64,000 nt of DNA from Mesoflavibacter sp. (GTDB lineage Bacteria > Pseudomonadota > Alphaproteobacteria > UBA8366 > Aestuariispiraceae), in NCBI GenBank assembly GCA_017792345.1, contig CP051228.1, positions 2,363,501 through 2,427,500 on the forward strand, in the 5' to 3' direction. The position numbers and the translations under genes are program-made. How positions within the stretch are numbered: position 1 is the first letter of the stretch; every line of letters starts with the position of its first letter. A model generated the notes under the pieces. The model was not told the DNA's origin. It ran no database searches and saw nothing but the letters and a program-made list of their open reading frames with translations. This document shows positions 51,745-60,770 of this stretch, piece after piece.

Positions 51745-52175
51745 CGGGCCGCCCCCGCGTCGAGGGCGGGCAGAGGATGCGAGCGAACGAGGACGAAGCG
51801 CCCCTCGCCGATCAGGAAACAGGCGATCGCCATGACCGTCAGATAGGCCGGATACTCCCAACCGCCATTCGCGGCGGTGAACAGCCAGCCGTTCGGCCAA
51901 TGGGTCCAGGTCGCGCCGATCAGGATCGGTGTCAGCGCGAGCGCGACCCAGCGCGCCTGAACGCCCAGGATCAGCATCGATCCGCCCAGAATTTCGGTAC
52001 AGACGACGATATAGGCCAGAACGCTCGGCAGGCCGAGAGACTCGAAGAATTGCGCCGTTCCCGGCATGCCATAGATCGCCAGTTTGAGCAGCGCCGAATG
52101 CGCCAGGAAAACGACGCCCAACGCGATCCGCAACAGGGCCGCGCCGACGTCTTGAACGGTTCTTTCATCCAGCAT
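51741..52175 (-). CDS. DoxX family membrane protein
   Basis: A 144-residue protein with four hydrophobic helices: about 10-30, 48-68, 73-90 and 112-132. ALLRIALGVVFLAHSALLKL and ILGGSMLILGVQARWVAL are typical of DoxX. It starts the DoxX-GST operon. DoxX-like proteins in other bacteria act in thiol or quinone stress. It is not linked to the bufferin locus, where a DoxX gene would often be present. Confidence 0.88.
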   Translation of the reverse strand: MLDERTVQDVGAALLRIALGVVFLAHSALLKLAIYGMPGTAQFFESLGLPSVLAYIVVCTEILGGSMLILGVQARWVALALTPILIGATWTHWPNGWLFTAANGGWEYPAYLTVMAIACFLIGEGRFVLVRSHPLPALDAGAAR

Positions 52176-52192
52176 GGTGGATCTCCTTAGTA

Positions 52193-52212
52193 AATGCAGC
52201 TGCATCTATATG
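52193..52212. promoter_or_regulatory. MarR-type operator 1
   Basis: AATGCAGCTGCATCTATATG includes the perfect palindrome ATGCAGCTGCAT. The same 12-base tail CTGCATCTATATG occurs in operator 2, 46 bases downstream. Confidence 0.65.
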
Positions 52213-52238
52213 AGGGTGGGTAGGGGATTGTCAATCTT

Positions 52239-52258
52239 GATGTAACTGCATCTATATG
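52239..52258. promoter_or_regulatory. MarR-type operator 2
   Basis: GATGTAACTGCATCTATATG repeats operator 1 with an imperfect centre (GATGTAACTGCATC). It ends 12 bases before the likely marR start, so binding would repress the regulator itself. Confidence 0.65.
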
Positions 52259-52270
52259 CCAGCATGTGGA

Positions 52271-52717
52271 ATGACCGAGACGACAGACCTACCGTCGGAA
52301 GCGACGATTCACGCCTGGGCCCGCCTTGTCCGGGTGTCCCAGGATCTTATCGGGCGGGTTGAGGCCGATCTGAAGGCCGCGGGCCATCCGCCGCTGGCTT
52401 GGTATGACGTGCTACTGGAACTACGCCGGGCGGAGCCGGACCGTCTGCGCCCCTATCAGCTTCAGGAGCGGCTGCTGCTGGCGCAGTACAATATGTCCAG
52501 ACTGCTGGACCGCATGGCCAAGGCAGGGTTGATCCAACGGGTACCCTGCGAGGAGGACGGGCGGGGCCACATCCTGGCGATCACTGAGGAAGGGCAGGCC
52601 GTAAGGCGCGCCATGTGGCCGGTCTATGCGCACGCGATCGCCCGTCATTTCGGCGACCGGCTGACGGCGGGGGAGGCGGAAACGCTGACCGCGCTTCTGA
52701 CGAAGCTGAAGGAATAG
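52271..52717 (+). CDS. MarR-family transcriptional regulator
   Basis: A 148-residue MarR protein. The winged HTH is at about 45-105: YQLQERLLLAQYNMSRLLDR and GLIQRVPCEEDGRGHILAITEEG, the latter being the wing. The ATG at 52271 is preferred over 52256 because the latter lies inside operator 2. It is divergent from the DoxX-GST operon; two repeated operators lie between. It therefore likely represses that operon and itself. Confidence 0.93.
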   Translation: MTETTDLPSEATIHAWARLVRVSQDLIGRVEADLKAAGHPPLAWYDVLLELRRAEPDRLRPYQLQERLLLAQYNMSRLLDRMAKAGLIQRVPCEEDGRGHILAITEEGQAVRRAMWPVYAHAIARHFGDRLTAGEAETLTALLTKLKE

Positions 52718-52726
52718 CCCAGGACG

Positions 52727-54010
52727 CTAGGGGCGCTTGCGGAACCGCATGACGAAGAACCCGTCCATCCCGCCCTGATCCCTCAGCATGGCCGGATGGG
52801 TGCGCAGGCACCCGTCGGGGGTCACGGCATCACCGAGTTCTGTCGGCAGCTCCGACCGATCGATCGGCAGAGGCTCAAACCCTTCCAACACCCGCACGTC
52901 GTTGAAAAAGCCGGGCCCCTCCGCCGATTGCAGGGAACAGGTGGCGGCGACCAGAATGCCGCCGGGTTTCAGCATCTCAATCGCGGCGGCGGCCAGTCTG
53001 CGTTGCAGCGCCGCCAGCTTCCGGACATCCGCCGGGCCGCGGCGATGAGCGATTTCGGGATGGCGGCGCAAGGTGCCGGTGGCGCTGCAAGGCGCATCCA
53101 GCAAGACGGCATCCGCCGGTTCGTCCGGGCGCCATTGCGTGGCATCGGCCGCGACGATGTCGACCGTGCGGCCCAACCGCTCCATATTCTCCCGCAGGCG
53201 CGCCAGGCGCGGTTTGGACCGGTCGACGGCGGTAACTGTGGCTCCGGCGGCGGCGAGTTGCGCCGTCTTGCCGCCGGGCGCGGCGCAGAGATCGATGACC
53301 CGTCGTCCGGCCACGTCGCCCAGCAATGTTACCGGCAGTGTGGCGGCAACGTCCTGGACCCACCACGTGCCCGCGTCGTAGCCCGGCAAGGCGGCGACAT
53401 CACCCGGTCGGACCAGACGCACCGTATCCCGGCCGATGCGCGTGCCGCCCAAATCGGCCGCCAAAGCGTCGGACCGTTCCGGGCAGGTCAGATCCGTCGG
53501 CGGTTCGGCCAGATGCGCGTCGGCAATGGCCTGGGTCGTTTCTTCCCCGAACTGGCCGACCCAATCGTCGCGCAACCAAGCGGGCGTGTTGGCGCGCACG
53601 GCGTCTTCCCGGCCCAGCAGGGCTGCCTTTTCCCGCACCGCGCGGCGCAGAACGGCATTCACCAGCCCGGCCAGTTTCGCCATGCCCTCGCCCCGCGCCA
53701 GCTCGACGGAGGCGTCGACGGCGGCATGGGCCGGCGTCTCCAGAAACAGAAGCTGGGCCAGCCCGATCCGCAGGACGTGGCGAATGCGGCGGGTACGGCC
53801 TTGCGGCGGTTTTTCCAGCAGCAGGTCGGTCAGCGCGTCCAACTGGCCCAGACGCCGCAGGACGGTCAACGCGATCAGGCGGGCAAAGGCCCGGTCCCGC
53901 GGCTCCAACCCGGCCGTGGCATCGGCGCATTCGTCGAGACCGCGGTCATGCTCCAGAACCGCCTCGACCATGGCCAGAGCAGATCGGCGGGCGGCGAGAC
54001 CATCGCTCAT
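52727..54010 (-). CDS. rsmB: 16S rRNA (cytosine(967)-C(5))-methyltransferase
   Basis: A 427-residue rRNA methyltransferase. The N-terminal NusB-like RNA-binding domain covers about 1-135. The SAM domain follows: VIDLCAAPGGKTAQLAA, DAPCSATGTLRRHPEI (with the catalytic-loop Cys) and ILVAATCSLQSAEG (with the nucleophilic Cys). It methylates C967 in the small subunit. Its ATG overlaps the zincin stop as ATGA. Confidence 0.93.
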   Translation of the reverse strand: MSDGLAARRSALAMVEAVLEHDRGLDECADATAGLEPRDRAFARLIALTVLRRLGQLDALTDLLLEKPPQGRTRRIRHVLRIGLAQLLFLETPAHAAVDASVELARGEGMAKLAGLVNAVLRRAVREKAALLGREDAVRANTPAWLRDDWVGQFGEETTQAIADAHLAEPPTDLTCPERSDALAADLGGTRIGRDTVRLVRPGDVAALPGYDAGTWWVQDVAATLPVTLLGDVAGRRVIDLCAAPGGKTAQLAAAGATVTAVDRSKPRLARLRENMERLGRTVDIVAADATQWRPDEPADAVLLDAPCSATGTLRRHPEIAHRRGPADVRKLAALQRRLAAAAIEMLKPGGILVAATCSLQSAEGPGFFNDVRVLEGFEPLPIDRSELPTELGDAVTPDGCLRTHPAMLRDQGGMDGFFVMRFRKRP

Positions 54011-54414
54011 TGTGCGTCCTCCGCGGCATCCTCGATCGCGTGCATGTCGTCGTCACTCAGGCCGAAATGATGACCGATCTCATGGATCAGGACATGACGG
54101 ACCAGATGCTCGAAATCCTCTTCCTCCTCGCACCAGTAATCCAGCAGGGGACGGCGGTAGAGATAGATCATATCGATTCCGGGCGCCGGGTCGGCGACGG
54201 ATTTACGGCTCATATCAACGCCGTGATAGAGGCCCATCAGGTCGAACGGGGATTCAAGCTCCAGCGCGTCCAAGGTCTCCTGGTCCGGGAAATCCTGCAC
54301 GCGGAACAGAATGTCGCCCAGATGGCGCCGGAACGTGTCGGGCAGTTCCGCCAACTGACGGTTGGCGATCGCTTCTATATCGTCCAGGCTGGGGGGCAGG
54401 GTGAATCGGGTCAT
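54007..54414 (-). CDS. Zincin-like metallopeptidase family protein (DUF1025-like)
   Basis: A 135-residue protein with the metal motif HEIGHHFG (about 112-119) and the acidic tail DDDMHAIEDAAE. The N-terminus MTRFTLPPSLDDIEAIANRQLAELP is typical of the small metallopeptidase family found with rRNA or tRNA modification genes. It is co-translated with rsmB. No substrate is known. Confidence 0.85.
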   Translation of the reverse strand: MTRFTLPPSLDDIEAIANRQLAELPDTFRRHLGDILFRVQDFPDQETLDALELESPFDLMGLYHGVDMSRKSVADPAPGIDMIYLYRRPLLDYWCEEEEDFEHLVRHVLIHEIGHHFGLSDDDMHAIEDAAEDAQ

Positions 54415-54463
54415 GGGCCTGATATAGCCATAGTCGGGCCATAGAGCGAGAGAGGATCGAACC

Positions 54464-54766
54464 ATGGCGGAGAATCTGACGGCGGCGGAAAAGGCGTCGG
54501 CCCTGACGGAACTGGCCGATTGGACACCGGTCGACGGCCGTGACGCGATCCAGCGGGGATTCAAGTTCAAGACCTTCAACCAGGCCTTCGGCTTCATGAC
54601 CCATGTCGCGATGCAGGCGGAAAAGCTGGATCATCATCCGGAATGGTCGAATGTCTACAATCGGGTGGATATCGTCCTGACCACCCATGACTGCGGCGGC
54701 CTGTCCGAACTGGACGTCAAGCTGGCCAAATTCATCGACAAGGCCGCGGCCCGTTTCGACGCCTGA
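54464..54766 (+). CDS. phhB: Pterin-4a-carbinolamine dehydratase
   Basis: A 100-residue dehydratase. The motif [23 protein letters not shown] (about 54-76) holds the active-site His-His and the second His, both required. It regenerates tetrahydrobiopterin-type cofactors or acts in pterin salvage. No phenylalanine hydroxylase is next to it. It is divergent from the zincin-rsmB pair. Confidence 0.93.
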   Translation: MAENLTAAEKASALTELADWTPVDGRDAIQRGFKFKTFNQAFGFMTHVAMQAEKLDHHPEWSNVYNRVDIVLTTHDCGGLSELDVKLAKFIDKAAARFDA

Positions 54767-54775
54767 CCGGCGCGC

Positions 54776-55756
54776 TCACATCCGCGCGCGCAGGAAGGCG
54801 GCCCCGTCCGACAGGGCGTCCATCGCGGCATCGACGCTGTGGCTCATGTGCAGATAGCCGTGCAACACGCCTTCCGCACGCCGGTAATCCACCTGCCCGC
54901 CCGCTTCCAGGACGGCGTCGGCCAGGGCGCGGCTGTCGTCGGCCAGCGGGTCCATCGCAACTTCCAGCACGAAGAGCGGCGGCAGATCCGTCAGATCGTT
55001 GGCCAGAATGTCGAAACGCGGGTCCAGCATTTCCGCCTGATCCTCGAACAGGCATTCGCGGAAGAAGGCGAGGTCGGCCGCGCTCAATCCGTCCTCTGCA
55101 CCGCCCCAAAGTCGGCGCGACGCCGAATCGCGCAGCCCATAGGACCCGTAATACAGCAGGGTCGCGCCGACCGCGCCGATCCGGCCCTGGTTCTTGAGAT
55201 GCATCAGCACCGTCATGGACATGTTAGCCCCGGCGGAATCGCCGGCCAGGGCGATCCGGTTCGGATCCAATCCATATTCCGCGCCGTGCTGCAGAATCCA
55301 ATCGGCGGCGGCGCAGCATTCGTCCTGCGGCTGGGGAAACTTCGCTTCCGGTGCCAGGTGATAATCGACCCCCAGAACGCAGCAGCCGCTTTTCTGCGCC
55401 AGGATGCGCATGATGCGGTCATGGGTATCCAGATTGCCGACGATCCACCCGCCGCCATGCAGATAGATCAGCACCGGGGCCGGTTCCGCGCCGCGCTGGA
55501 CCGGGCGGTGCAGCCGGGCAGGGATGTCGCGATAGGGACCCGGAAGCAGCAGATCCTGGCTTTCGTCCATGATCGGCGCATCGGTGTTCCAATAGGCGCG
55601 GTTCGCATTGTATTGCAGCCGCGCCGCCGTCAGATCTTTCGGATCGGCGTTTTCCAGCCCGTGCCGAGCGACGGTTTCCGCCGCAATCCGCGCCTCGACC
55701 TCAAGGGCCGCCGCCATCTGCGGGTCCAGCCTGGGTCCGATGTCCATTTTACCCAT
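54776..55756 (-). CDS. Alpha/beta hydrolase (HSL-type esterase)
   Basis: A 326-residue hormone-sensitive-lipase-family esterase. The oxyanion motif is HGGGW (about 95-99), the nucleophile elbow GDSAG, the Asp in AMDPLADDS and the His in GVLHGYLH. It is the last gene of the five-gene operon that begins at 59366. A role with the preceding transporters is not clear. Confidence 0.9.
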   Translation of the reverse strand: MGKMDIGPRLDPQMAAALEVEARIAAETVARHGLENADPKDLTAARLQYNANRAYWNTDAPIMDESQDLLLPGPYRDIPARLHRPVQRGAEPAPVLIYLHGGGWIVGNLDTHDRIMRILAQKSGCCVLGVDYHLAPEAKFPQPQDECCAAADWILQHGAEYGLDPNRIALAGDSAGANMSMTVLMHLKNQGRIGAVGATLLYYGSYGLRDSASRRLWGGAEDGLSAADLAFFRECLFEDQAEMLDPRFDILANDLTDLPPLFVLEVAMDPLADDSRALADAVLEAGGQVDYRRAEGVLHGYLHMSHSVDAAMDALSDGAAFLRARM

Positions 55757-55782
55757 GATGGGCTCCGCTCAAAAATTCGGGG

Positions 55783-56208
55783 TCAGGACGGGTCGGTTTC
55801 GCCCATCTTACAGATCAGGGCCCAGGCGTCTTCCGGGATCGGCATGACAGACAGGCGCGACTGTTTGATCAGGGGCAGGTCGGCCAGCGCCGGCTCCGCC
55901 TTGATGTCGGCCAGGGTGACCGGCTTCGTGAAGGGGCGGATCGCCTTGATGGTGACCATGCCGAAGCGGCCTTTCGCGTCGGTCGGGTCGGGATGATATT
56001 CCTCGATGACCTCGACGATGCCGACGATCTGCTTCTCGTTGACCGAATGATAGAAGAAGCCCCGGTCGCCGATCTTCATCGCCTTCATATTGTTGGATGC
56101 CTGGTAGTTCCGGACGCCGTCCCAGCCTTCGCCGACATCGCCCTTGGCGACCTGATCGTCCCAGCCCCAGGTTCCGGGTTCGGATTTGAACAGCCAGAGG
56201 TTCGGCAT
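55783..56208 (-). CDS. EVE domain-containing protein
   Basis: A 141-residue EVE protein, related to YTH domains and expected to bind modified nucleobases in DNA or RNA. MPNLWLFKSEPGTWGWDDQ, GVRNYQASNNMKAMKIGDRGFFYHS and YHPDPTDAKGRFG are typical. The ATG follows the MFS stop in TAGAATG, with AAGGAG just before, so it is translationally coupled. EVE proteins sometimes sit in defence islands, but this context is metabolic. Confidence 0.92.
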   Translation of the reverse strand: MPNLWLFKSEPGTWGWDDQVAKGDVGEGWDGVRNYQASNNMKAMKIGDRGFFYHSVNEKQIVGIVEVIEEYHPDPTDAKGRFGMVTIKAIRPFTKPVTLADIKAEPALADLPLIKQSRLSVMPIPEDAWALICKMGETDPS

Positions 56209-56209
56209 T

Positions 56210-57520
56210 CTAGGCTCCTTGATTGATCGAGTGCGCGGTCGGCGCAGCGTAGCGACGCGCCGCCAGGATGGAAAGTACGCTGCCCAGCGCCGCGTAAGCC
56301 GCGCAGAAGACCGCGATTTCGGCGACGGACCAGTGCCAGTCGAACATCCAACCCAGGATCGGCGGCGCCGCGGCGCTGGAGAAAACCATCAGCGCGGTCA
56401 TCAGGGCCTTGATCTCGCCCAGATACCGGGTGCCGTAGCTTTCCGCCCACAGCGCGACCTGGATGACGGATGTCATCCCCGCCGTCATGCCGGACAGCGC
56501 CATGAAAGCCGGCGCGGTCCAGTCGCCTTCTCCATAGGCCAGTATCAGGCAACCGACGATCGTCGGCGGCAGGAACAGCGGCAGGGCGGCCGCCGAACCC
56601 TTGCGGTCGACCAGCGCACCGATCAACAGACCGGACGGGATGCTGGCCAGGGCATAGAAGACGATGCTTTCGGCCCAGACGACCGTGCCCCAGCCCTTGG
56701 TCTCGGCAATCCGGACACCGTGCAGCAGCAGGCCCGTAACGATGAAACTGGGCGCCAGCAGGCCCGGCAGGAAGATGTAAAAGCGCAGATCGCGCAGCAC
56801 TTCGCGCCGTCGCCAATGCCGCGACGGCATTCGCGCCTTGCCCTCCAGGGGCGCGGTCGGGGCGCTGGGGATGGGCTTCACGGGCACGTCGACCGCCTCG
56901 CTCTCGTCCAGGTCCCGCTGGTAGGCCTCATAGCGCGCGCCATGCCCTCGCAGCAGCAGCATCGCGATGGGCAGCATGACGACAAGATAGATCGCGGACA
57001 GGCCGTACCATGTGTCGCGCCACCCGAAGGCCGCGATGGCCGCGACGCCGACGACGGGAAAAAGCGCTTCCCCCACCGGGAAACCATAGGACCCGAAGGC
57101 AACCGCCTTGCCCCTGCCTATGCGGCTGTACCGGCCCAGACTGTGGCCCATCGTATGGCTCATCAATCCCTGGCCGGTCTGGCGCAGCAGGAAGATCGCG
57201 AAGAACAGCGTGACCGGTCCGGCGACCGACCCCATCGCGAAGCAGGCGACGGCGCAGGCGGGAAGCAGGCACAGGGTCCAACGCCGCAGATCGATCCGGT
57301 CTATGACCCCGCCGGTATAGACGATCAGCGCCGCCGACAGCAGGGTGCCCAGCCCGTAGATCGTGCCGAACTCTCCATCCGTCAGGCCGAAATCGCGGCG
57401 GATCTCGCCGCCGGATAGGGAAATGAAATAGGTCTGCCCGAAACTGGAGGCAAAGGCGACGAACAGGCCGTAGAAGGCCAGGCGGGGATCGGCCCGCAGA
57501 AAATCCAGGGCACCGCGCAT
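56210..57520 (-). CDS. MFS transporter
   Basis: A 436-residue major facilitator with twelve helices and a cytoplasmic central loop (about 200-225). The loop 2-3 region is TGGVIDRIDLRRWTL. The start at 57518-57520 is four bases after the DksA-like stop. It is third in the operon MFS-DksA-MFS-EVE-esterase. No substrate assigned. Confidence 0.87.
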   Translation of the reverse strand: MRGALDFLRADPRLAFYGLFVAFASSFGQTYFISLSGGEIRRDFGLTDGEFGTIYGLGTLLSAALIVYTGGVIDRIDLRRWTLCLLPACAVACFAMGSVAGPVTLFFAIFLLRQTGQGLMSHTMGHSLGRYSRIGRGKAVAFGSYGFPVGEALFPVVGVAAIAAFGWRDTWYGLSAIYLVVMLPIAMLLLRGHGARYEAYQRDLDESEAVDVPVKPIPSAPTAPLEGKARMPSRHWRRREVLRDLRFYIFLPGLLAPSFIVTGLLLHGVRIAETKGWGTVVWAESIVFYALASIPSGLLIGALVDRKGSAAALPLFLPPTIVGCLILAYGEGDWTAPAFMALSGMTAGMTSVIQVALWAESYGTRYLGEIKALMTALMVFSSAAAPPILGWMFDWHWSVAEIAVFCAAYAALGSVLSILAARRYAAPTAHSINQGA

Positions 57521-57524
57521 GGGG

Positions 57525-57875
57525 TCAGGATCCGCCCACGCAGTCGACGCAGGTTTGAATGGCCGGGTCCAATTCCAGCCGCTTGACTGGAATATCCTCA
57601 TCACAGACGGCGCAGAGGCCGTAATCGCCGTTGTGGATCCGCGTCAGGGCCGCGCGGATTCGCGATTCCTCCGCCTTCCGGCGCTGTTCGGTCGCCAAGG
57701 CCATGGCCTGCCCCTGCAGGGCGTCCATCCGCGACAGCCGTCCGACGGATTGCTGATCCAGGGTTACGGGCGCGCGGGAATCCTTGGTCGACACGTCCAG
57801 CGCGGCCAATTCAGCCAATCGGTCTTCCAGTAGCTTACGGAACCGGTCCAGGTCGAGGGGGGTATCGTCACGCAT
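57525..57875 (-). CDS. TraR/DksA-family zinc-finger protein
   Basis: A 116-residue protein. An N-terminal coiled coil (about 8-80) is followed by the four-Cys zinc finger YGLCAVCDEDIPVKRL and TCVDC. Such proteins bind RNA polymerase through its secondary channel. The acidic tip Asp pair of DksA is not clear. It lies 15 bases after the first MFS gene. Confidence 0.9.
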   Translation of the reverse strand: MRDDTPLDLDRFRKLLEDRLAELAALDVSTKDSRAPVTLDQQSVGRLSRMDALQGQAMALATEQRRKAEESRIRAALTRIHNGDYGLCAVCDEDIPVKRLELDPAIQTCVDCVGGS

Positions 57876-57890
57876 CGCCTGTCACGCCTA

Positions 57891-59366
57891 TCACGCGCCG
57901 GGCGGCCTGTCTTGTCCCTTCGCGTCACGGGTGTCGGGACCGTCGGTCGCATTCTCTGTGTCGCCCGGCAGGTCGTCCCAGGTCTCGGGTTGCGCTTCCG
58001 CCTCCGGTTCCGACGTTTCGGGGGCGGGAGGGGGCGCGTCCCCATCGATCAGATCCGCATCCTGCTGGGTCTCGGGCCATTCGACTTCCGGATTCAGGGC
58101 GGTCGTCGCGACGACGGTCATCCGCGCGTCGACGGCAACGAAATTGCCCTGATCCTCCGCTGCGATGGCGGGGCGCCTTGTCATCCGGTACAGGCCGAAG
58201 ATGACGAAGATGATGTTGACCGCGATCAGGGCCCAGAAATAGCCGGGCGTGCCCAGCAGATCCATGGCCAGACCGGCGATGCTGGGACCGACCATCGCAC
58301 CCAGACCGTTCGCCATGATCAAGGTGGAACTGGCCGCGACCATCTGTTTCGACGTCAGGTGATCGTTGGTATGCGCGATGCACAGGGAATAGAGCGGCAG
58401 CGCCATGCCGCCGAACACCAGACCCACCAGCAGCAGGACATTCGCGTCGTTCCACAGGTTGCCGCCGATATCATAGAAGCGCTGATAGGATTGTAGCTGG
58501 TTCAGCGCCGCGGGATCCTGGAAGAACAGCCCGAACACCCCGACCCCGACGCAGGCCGCGACGACGCAGACGATGACGGTGCGGCGGTCGAAAATATCCG
58601 ACAACTTGCCGATCGGCCAGGTGAACAGAAAGCCGCCGACGAAGATCGCCGTCATGAACAGCGACGCGAATTCGGTCCCGTACATCTTGAAACCGTAGGC
58701 CGGGCCCATGCCGATCAGGATGCCGGCCGTCATGCCGACCAGGACCATGCCGATCGTGCCCAGCGGCGACACTTTGTAGAGACGCAGGGGGCCCAGCGAT
58801 TCCGGCGCTTCGAAATCCGGCGCCCGCGCGGCGGAGACCAGGACCGGGACCGCCGCCATGGAAATCAGGACGGAGACCACGGTGAACAATTCGAAATTGG
58901 CAGGGTCGTAGAGGTTCAGCAGCAATTGCCCGCCCGCGACGCCCAGGGAACTGACGACCAGATAGATCGCCAGCATCTGTCCCCGCGTGTCGTTGGTCGC
59001 CCGCTCGTTCAGCCAGCTTTCGACGACGATATACAGGCCCGCGTAAGCAACCCCGGTCAGGACCCGCATCGCGGTCCAGACATAGGGATCGATGAACAGC
59101 GGATAGATCAGAATCGTCAGGGAGGCGAGGGCGGTCAGCGCGCCGAACACCCGAACATGACCGACCCGGGCCATCATCTTCGGTACGATGATGGAGCCGA
59201 TGAAGAAGCCCAGAAAATATCCGGCCATCACCAGGCCGGTCAGGCTGTTGCCGAAATTCTCGACCTGGGTGCGCACGCCGACCAATGAGCCGCCGAGGCC
59301 GTTGCCGATCATAATCAGCGTCAGGCCCAGGAACAGGGCCCAGCTCAATTTCAGGGCGGTCATCAT
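57891..59366 (-). CDS. MFS transporter with long acidic tail (YcaD-like)
   Basis: A 491-residue transporter of the type annotated as YcaD-like. Twelve helices lie in residues 1-400. GYFLGFFIGSIIVPKMMARVGH and WLNERATNDTRGQML are typical. The last 75 residues are acidic and proline-rich (APETSEPEAEAQPETWDD) and unlike the family core. It is first in a five-gene operon. Confidence 0.88.
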   Translation of the reverse strand: MMTALKLSWALFLGLTLIMIGNGLGGSLVGVRTQVENFGNSLTGLVMAGYFLGFFIGSIIVPKMMARVGHVRVFGALTALASLTILIYPLFIDPYVWTAMRVLTGVAYAGLYIVVESWLNERATNDTRGQMLAIYLVVSSLGVAGGQLLLNLYDPANFELFTVVSVLISMAAVPVLVSAARAPDFEAPESLGPLRLYKVSPLGTIGMVLVGMTAGILIGMGPAYGFKMYGTEFASLFMTAIFVGGFLFTWPIGKLSDIFDRRTVIVCVVAACVGVGVFGLFFQDPAALNQLQSYQRFYDIGGNLWNDANVLLLVGLVFGGMALPLYSLCIAHTNDHLTSKQMVAASSTLIMANGLGAMVGPSIAGLAMDLLGTPGYFWALIAVNIIFVIFGLYRMTRRPAIAAEDQGNFVAVDARMTVVATTALNPEVEWPETQQDADLIDGDAPPPAPETSEPEAEAQPETWDDLPGDTENATDGPDTRDAKGQDRPPGA

Positions 59367-59629
59367 GGCGCGGCCCTTTCTTTAGCAAGTGTCGATCCGA
59401 AACGCGGCGGCCATATGCGCGTTCATGCACGCGGACGCCAGCAAAATATTCATGTCGGCCGATCACAATTCTCGCATCACCGGACCGACGGAATACCGGC
59501 CGCGAATCCGGCGCACGGCGCAGGCCATTGAAACCGTTCCGCCTGACGGCCACCTGGGACGAGGGCTTTTCGATTTCCGCGCCCCGTCCTATCGTGCCAC
59601 CGGCCGCGTCTCGTCCGACAGGAGCATCC

Positions 59630-60757
59630 ATGCATATTTCCAGTAACTTCGACTCCGGTAACATCGAAATCGTCTCGGCGGAAGACCCGCAGGACATACG
59701 CCTGCGGATTCGTCCGGATGTCGGGGAAGACGCTTTCTTCCAATGGTTCCATTTCCGGGTCAGCGGCATTGCCGGGGAATCCCTGGTGATCCGTATCGAA
59801 AACGCGGGCGAGGCATCTTACCCGGCGGGGTGGGACGGCTACCGCGCCTGCGTGTCCGGAGACCGGGACAGTTGGGTTCGCACCGACACGGACTATCAGG
59901 ACGGCGTGCTGACGATCCGGCACCTGGCGGAAGTGGATTCGCTCTATTTCGCCTATTTCGCACCCTATTCGCGCGAACGGCACCGCGACCTGATTGCGGC
60001 CTGCCAGACCCAGCCGAATTGCCGGCATGCGGTGCTGGGCGAAACGCTGGATGGGGAGGAGTTGGATCTTCTGGTCATCGGCGACGGCGATCCCGCCAAG
60101 AAAAGCGTCTGGGCGATTGCCCGCCAGCATCCGGGCGAGAGCATGGCCGAATGGTGCATGGAAGGTTTCCTGACCCGTCTGTTGGACCGCAGCGATCCGG
60201 TCGGCCGCGAGATCCTGGCCCGCGCCAATGTCTACGCCATTCCCAATATGAACCCGGACGGCAGCCGCCGCGGTCATTTGCGGACCAATGCGGCGGGCAT
60301 CAACCTGAACCGCGAATGGGACAAGGCATCTATGGAGAAGAGCCCCGAGGTTCTTCTGGCGCTCAAGGCGATGGACAATGCCGGCCTGCATTTCTGCCTC
60401 GACATGCATGGCGACGAAGGCCTGCCCTATAATTTCATCGCGGGTGCCGATGCGGTGCCGTCGGCGACGCAGAAGATGATCGACCTGCGCGTCGCGTACG
60501 AGGCGGCGTTGCAACGTGCCAATCCGGATTTCCAGACCAAGCACGGCTATCCGAAGGCCGCGCCGGGCAAGGCCAATCTGTCCATGTGTTCCGCGCAATT
60601 GGCGGAACGGTTCGGCGCCCTGTCCATGACGCTGGAAATGCCGTTCAAGGACAATGCCGATGCGCCCGATCCCGTAAATGGCTGGTCGATCGCCCGAAGC
60701 CGTCTGATGGGCGCGGCCCAGCTCGACGCAATCTATGCCGTGATCGACGATCTTTGA
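59630..60757 (+). CDS. M14 family carboxypeptidase-like protein
   Basis: A 375-residue cytosolic carboxypeptidase-like protein. Zinc ligands: His and Glu in ARQHPGESMAEW (about 166) and His in CLDMHGDEG (about 260); the catalytic Glu is in MTLEMPFKDN near 335. NLNREW is present. The N-terminal beta-sandwich domain (about 1-115) is typical of the AGTPBP1/CCP group. AGGAG precedes the ATG. No signal peptide, so it acts in the cytoplasm. Confidence 0.92.
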   Translation: MHISSNFDSGNIEIVSAEDPQDIRLRIRPDVGEDAFFQWFHFRVSGIAGESLVIRIENAGEASYPAGWDGYRACVSGDRDSWVRTDTDYQDGVLTIRHLAEVDSLYFAYFAPYSRERHRDLIAACQTQPNCRHAVLGETLDGEELDLLVIGDGDPAKKSVWAIARQHPGESMAEWCMEGFLTRLLDRSDPVGREILARANVYAIPNMNPDGSRRGHLRTNAAGINLNREWDKASMEKSPEVLLALKAMDNAGLHFCLDMHGDEGLPYNFIAGADAVPSATQKMIDLRVAYEAALQRANPDFQTKHGYPKAAPGKANLSMCSAQLAERFGALSMTLEMPFKDNADAPDPVNGWSIARSRLMGAAQLDAIYAVIDDL

Positions 60758-60770
60758 GGACTGAACGATC

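Noticed and set aside
51741..52175. DoxX gene as bufD of the bufferin locus
   Set aside because: It is 17 kb away, on the other strand, in a GST/MarR operon with its own operators.
55783..56208. EVE gene as part of a defence island
   Set aside because: Its operon is transporters, a DksA-like protein and an esterase; no restriction or nuclease genes are near.
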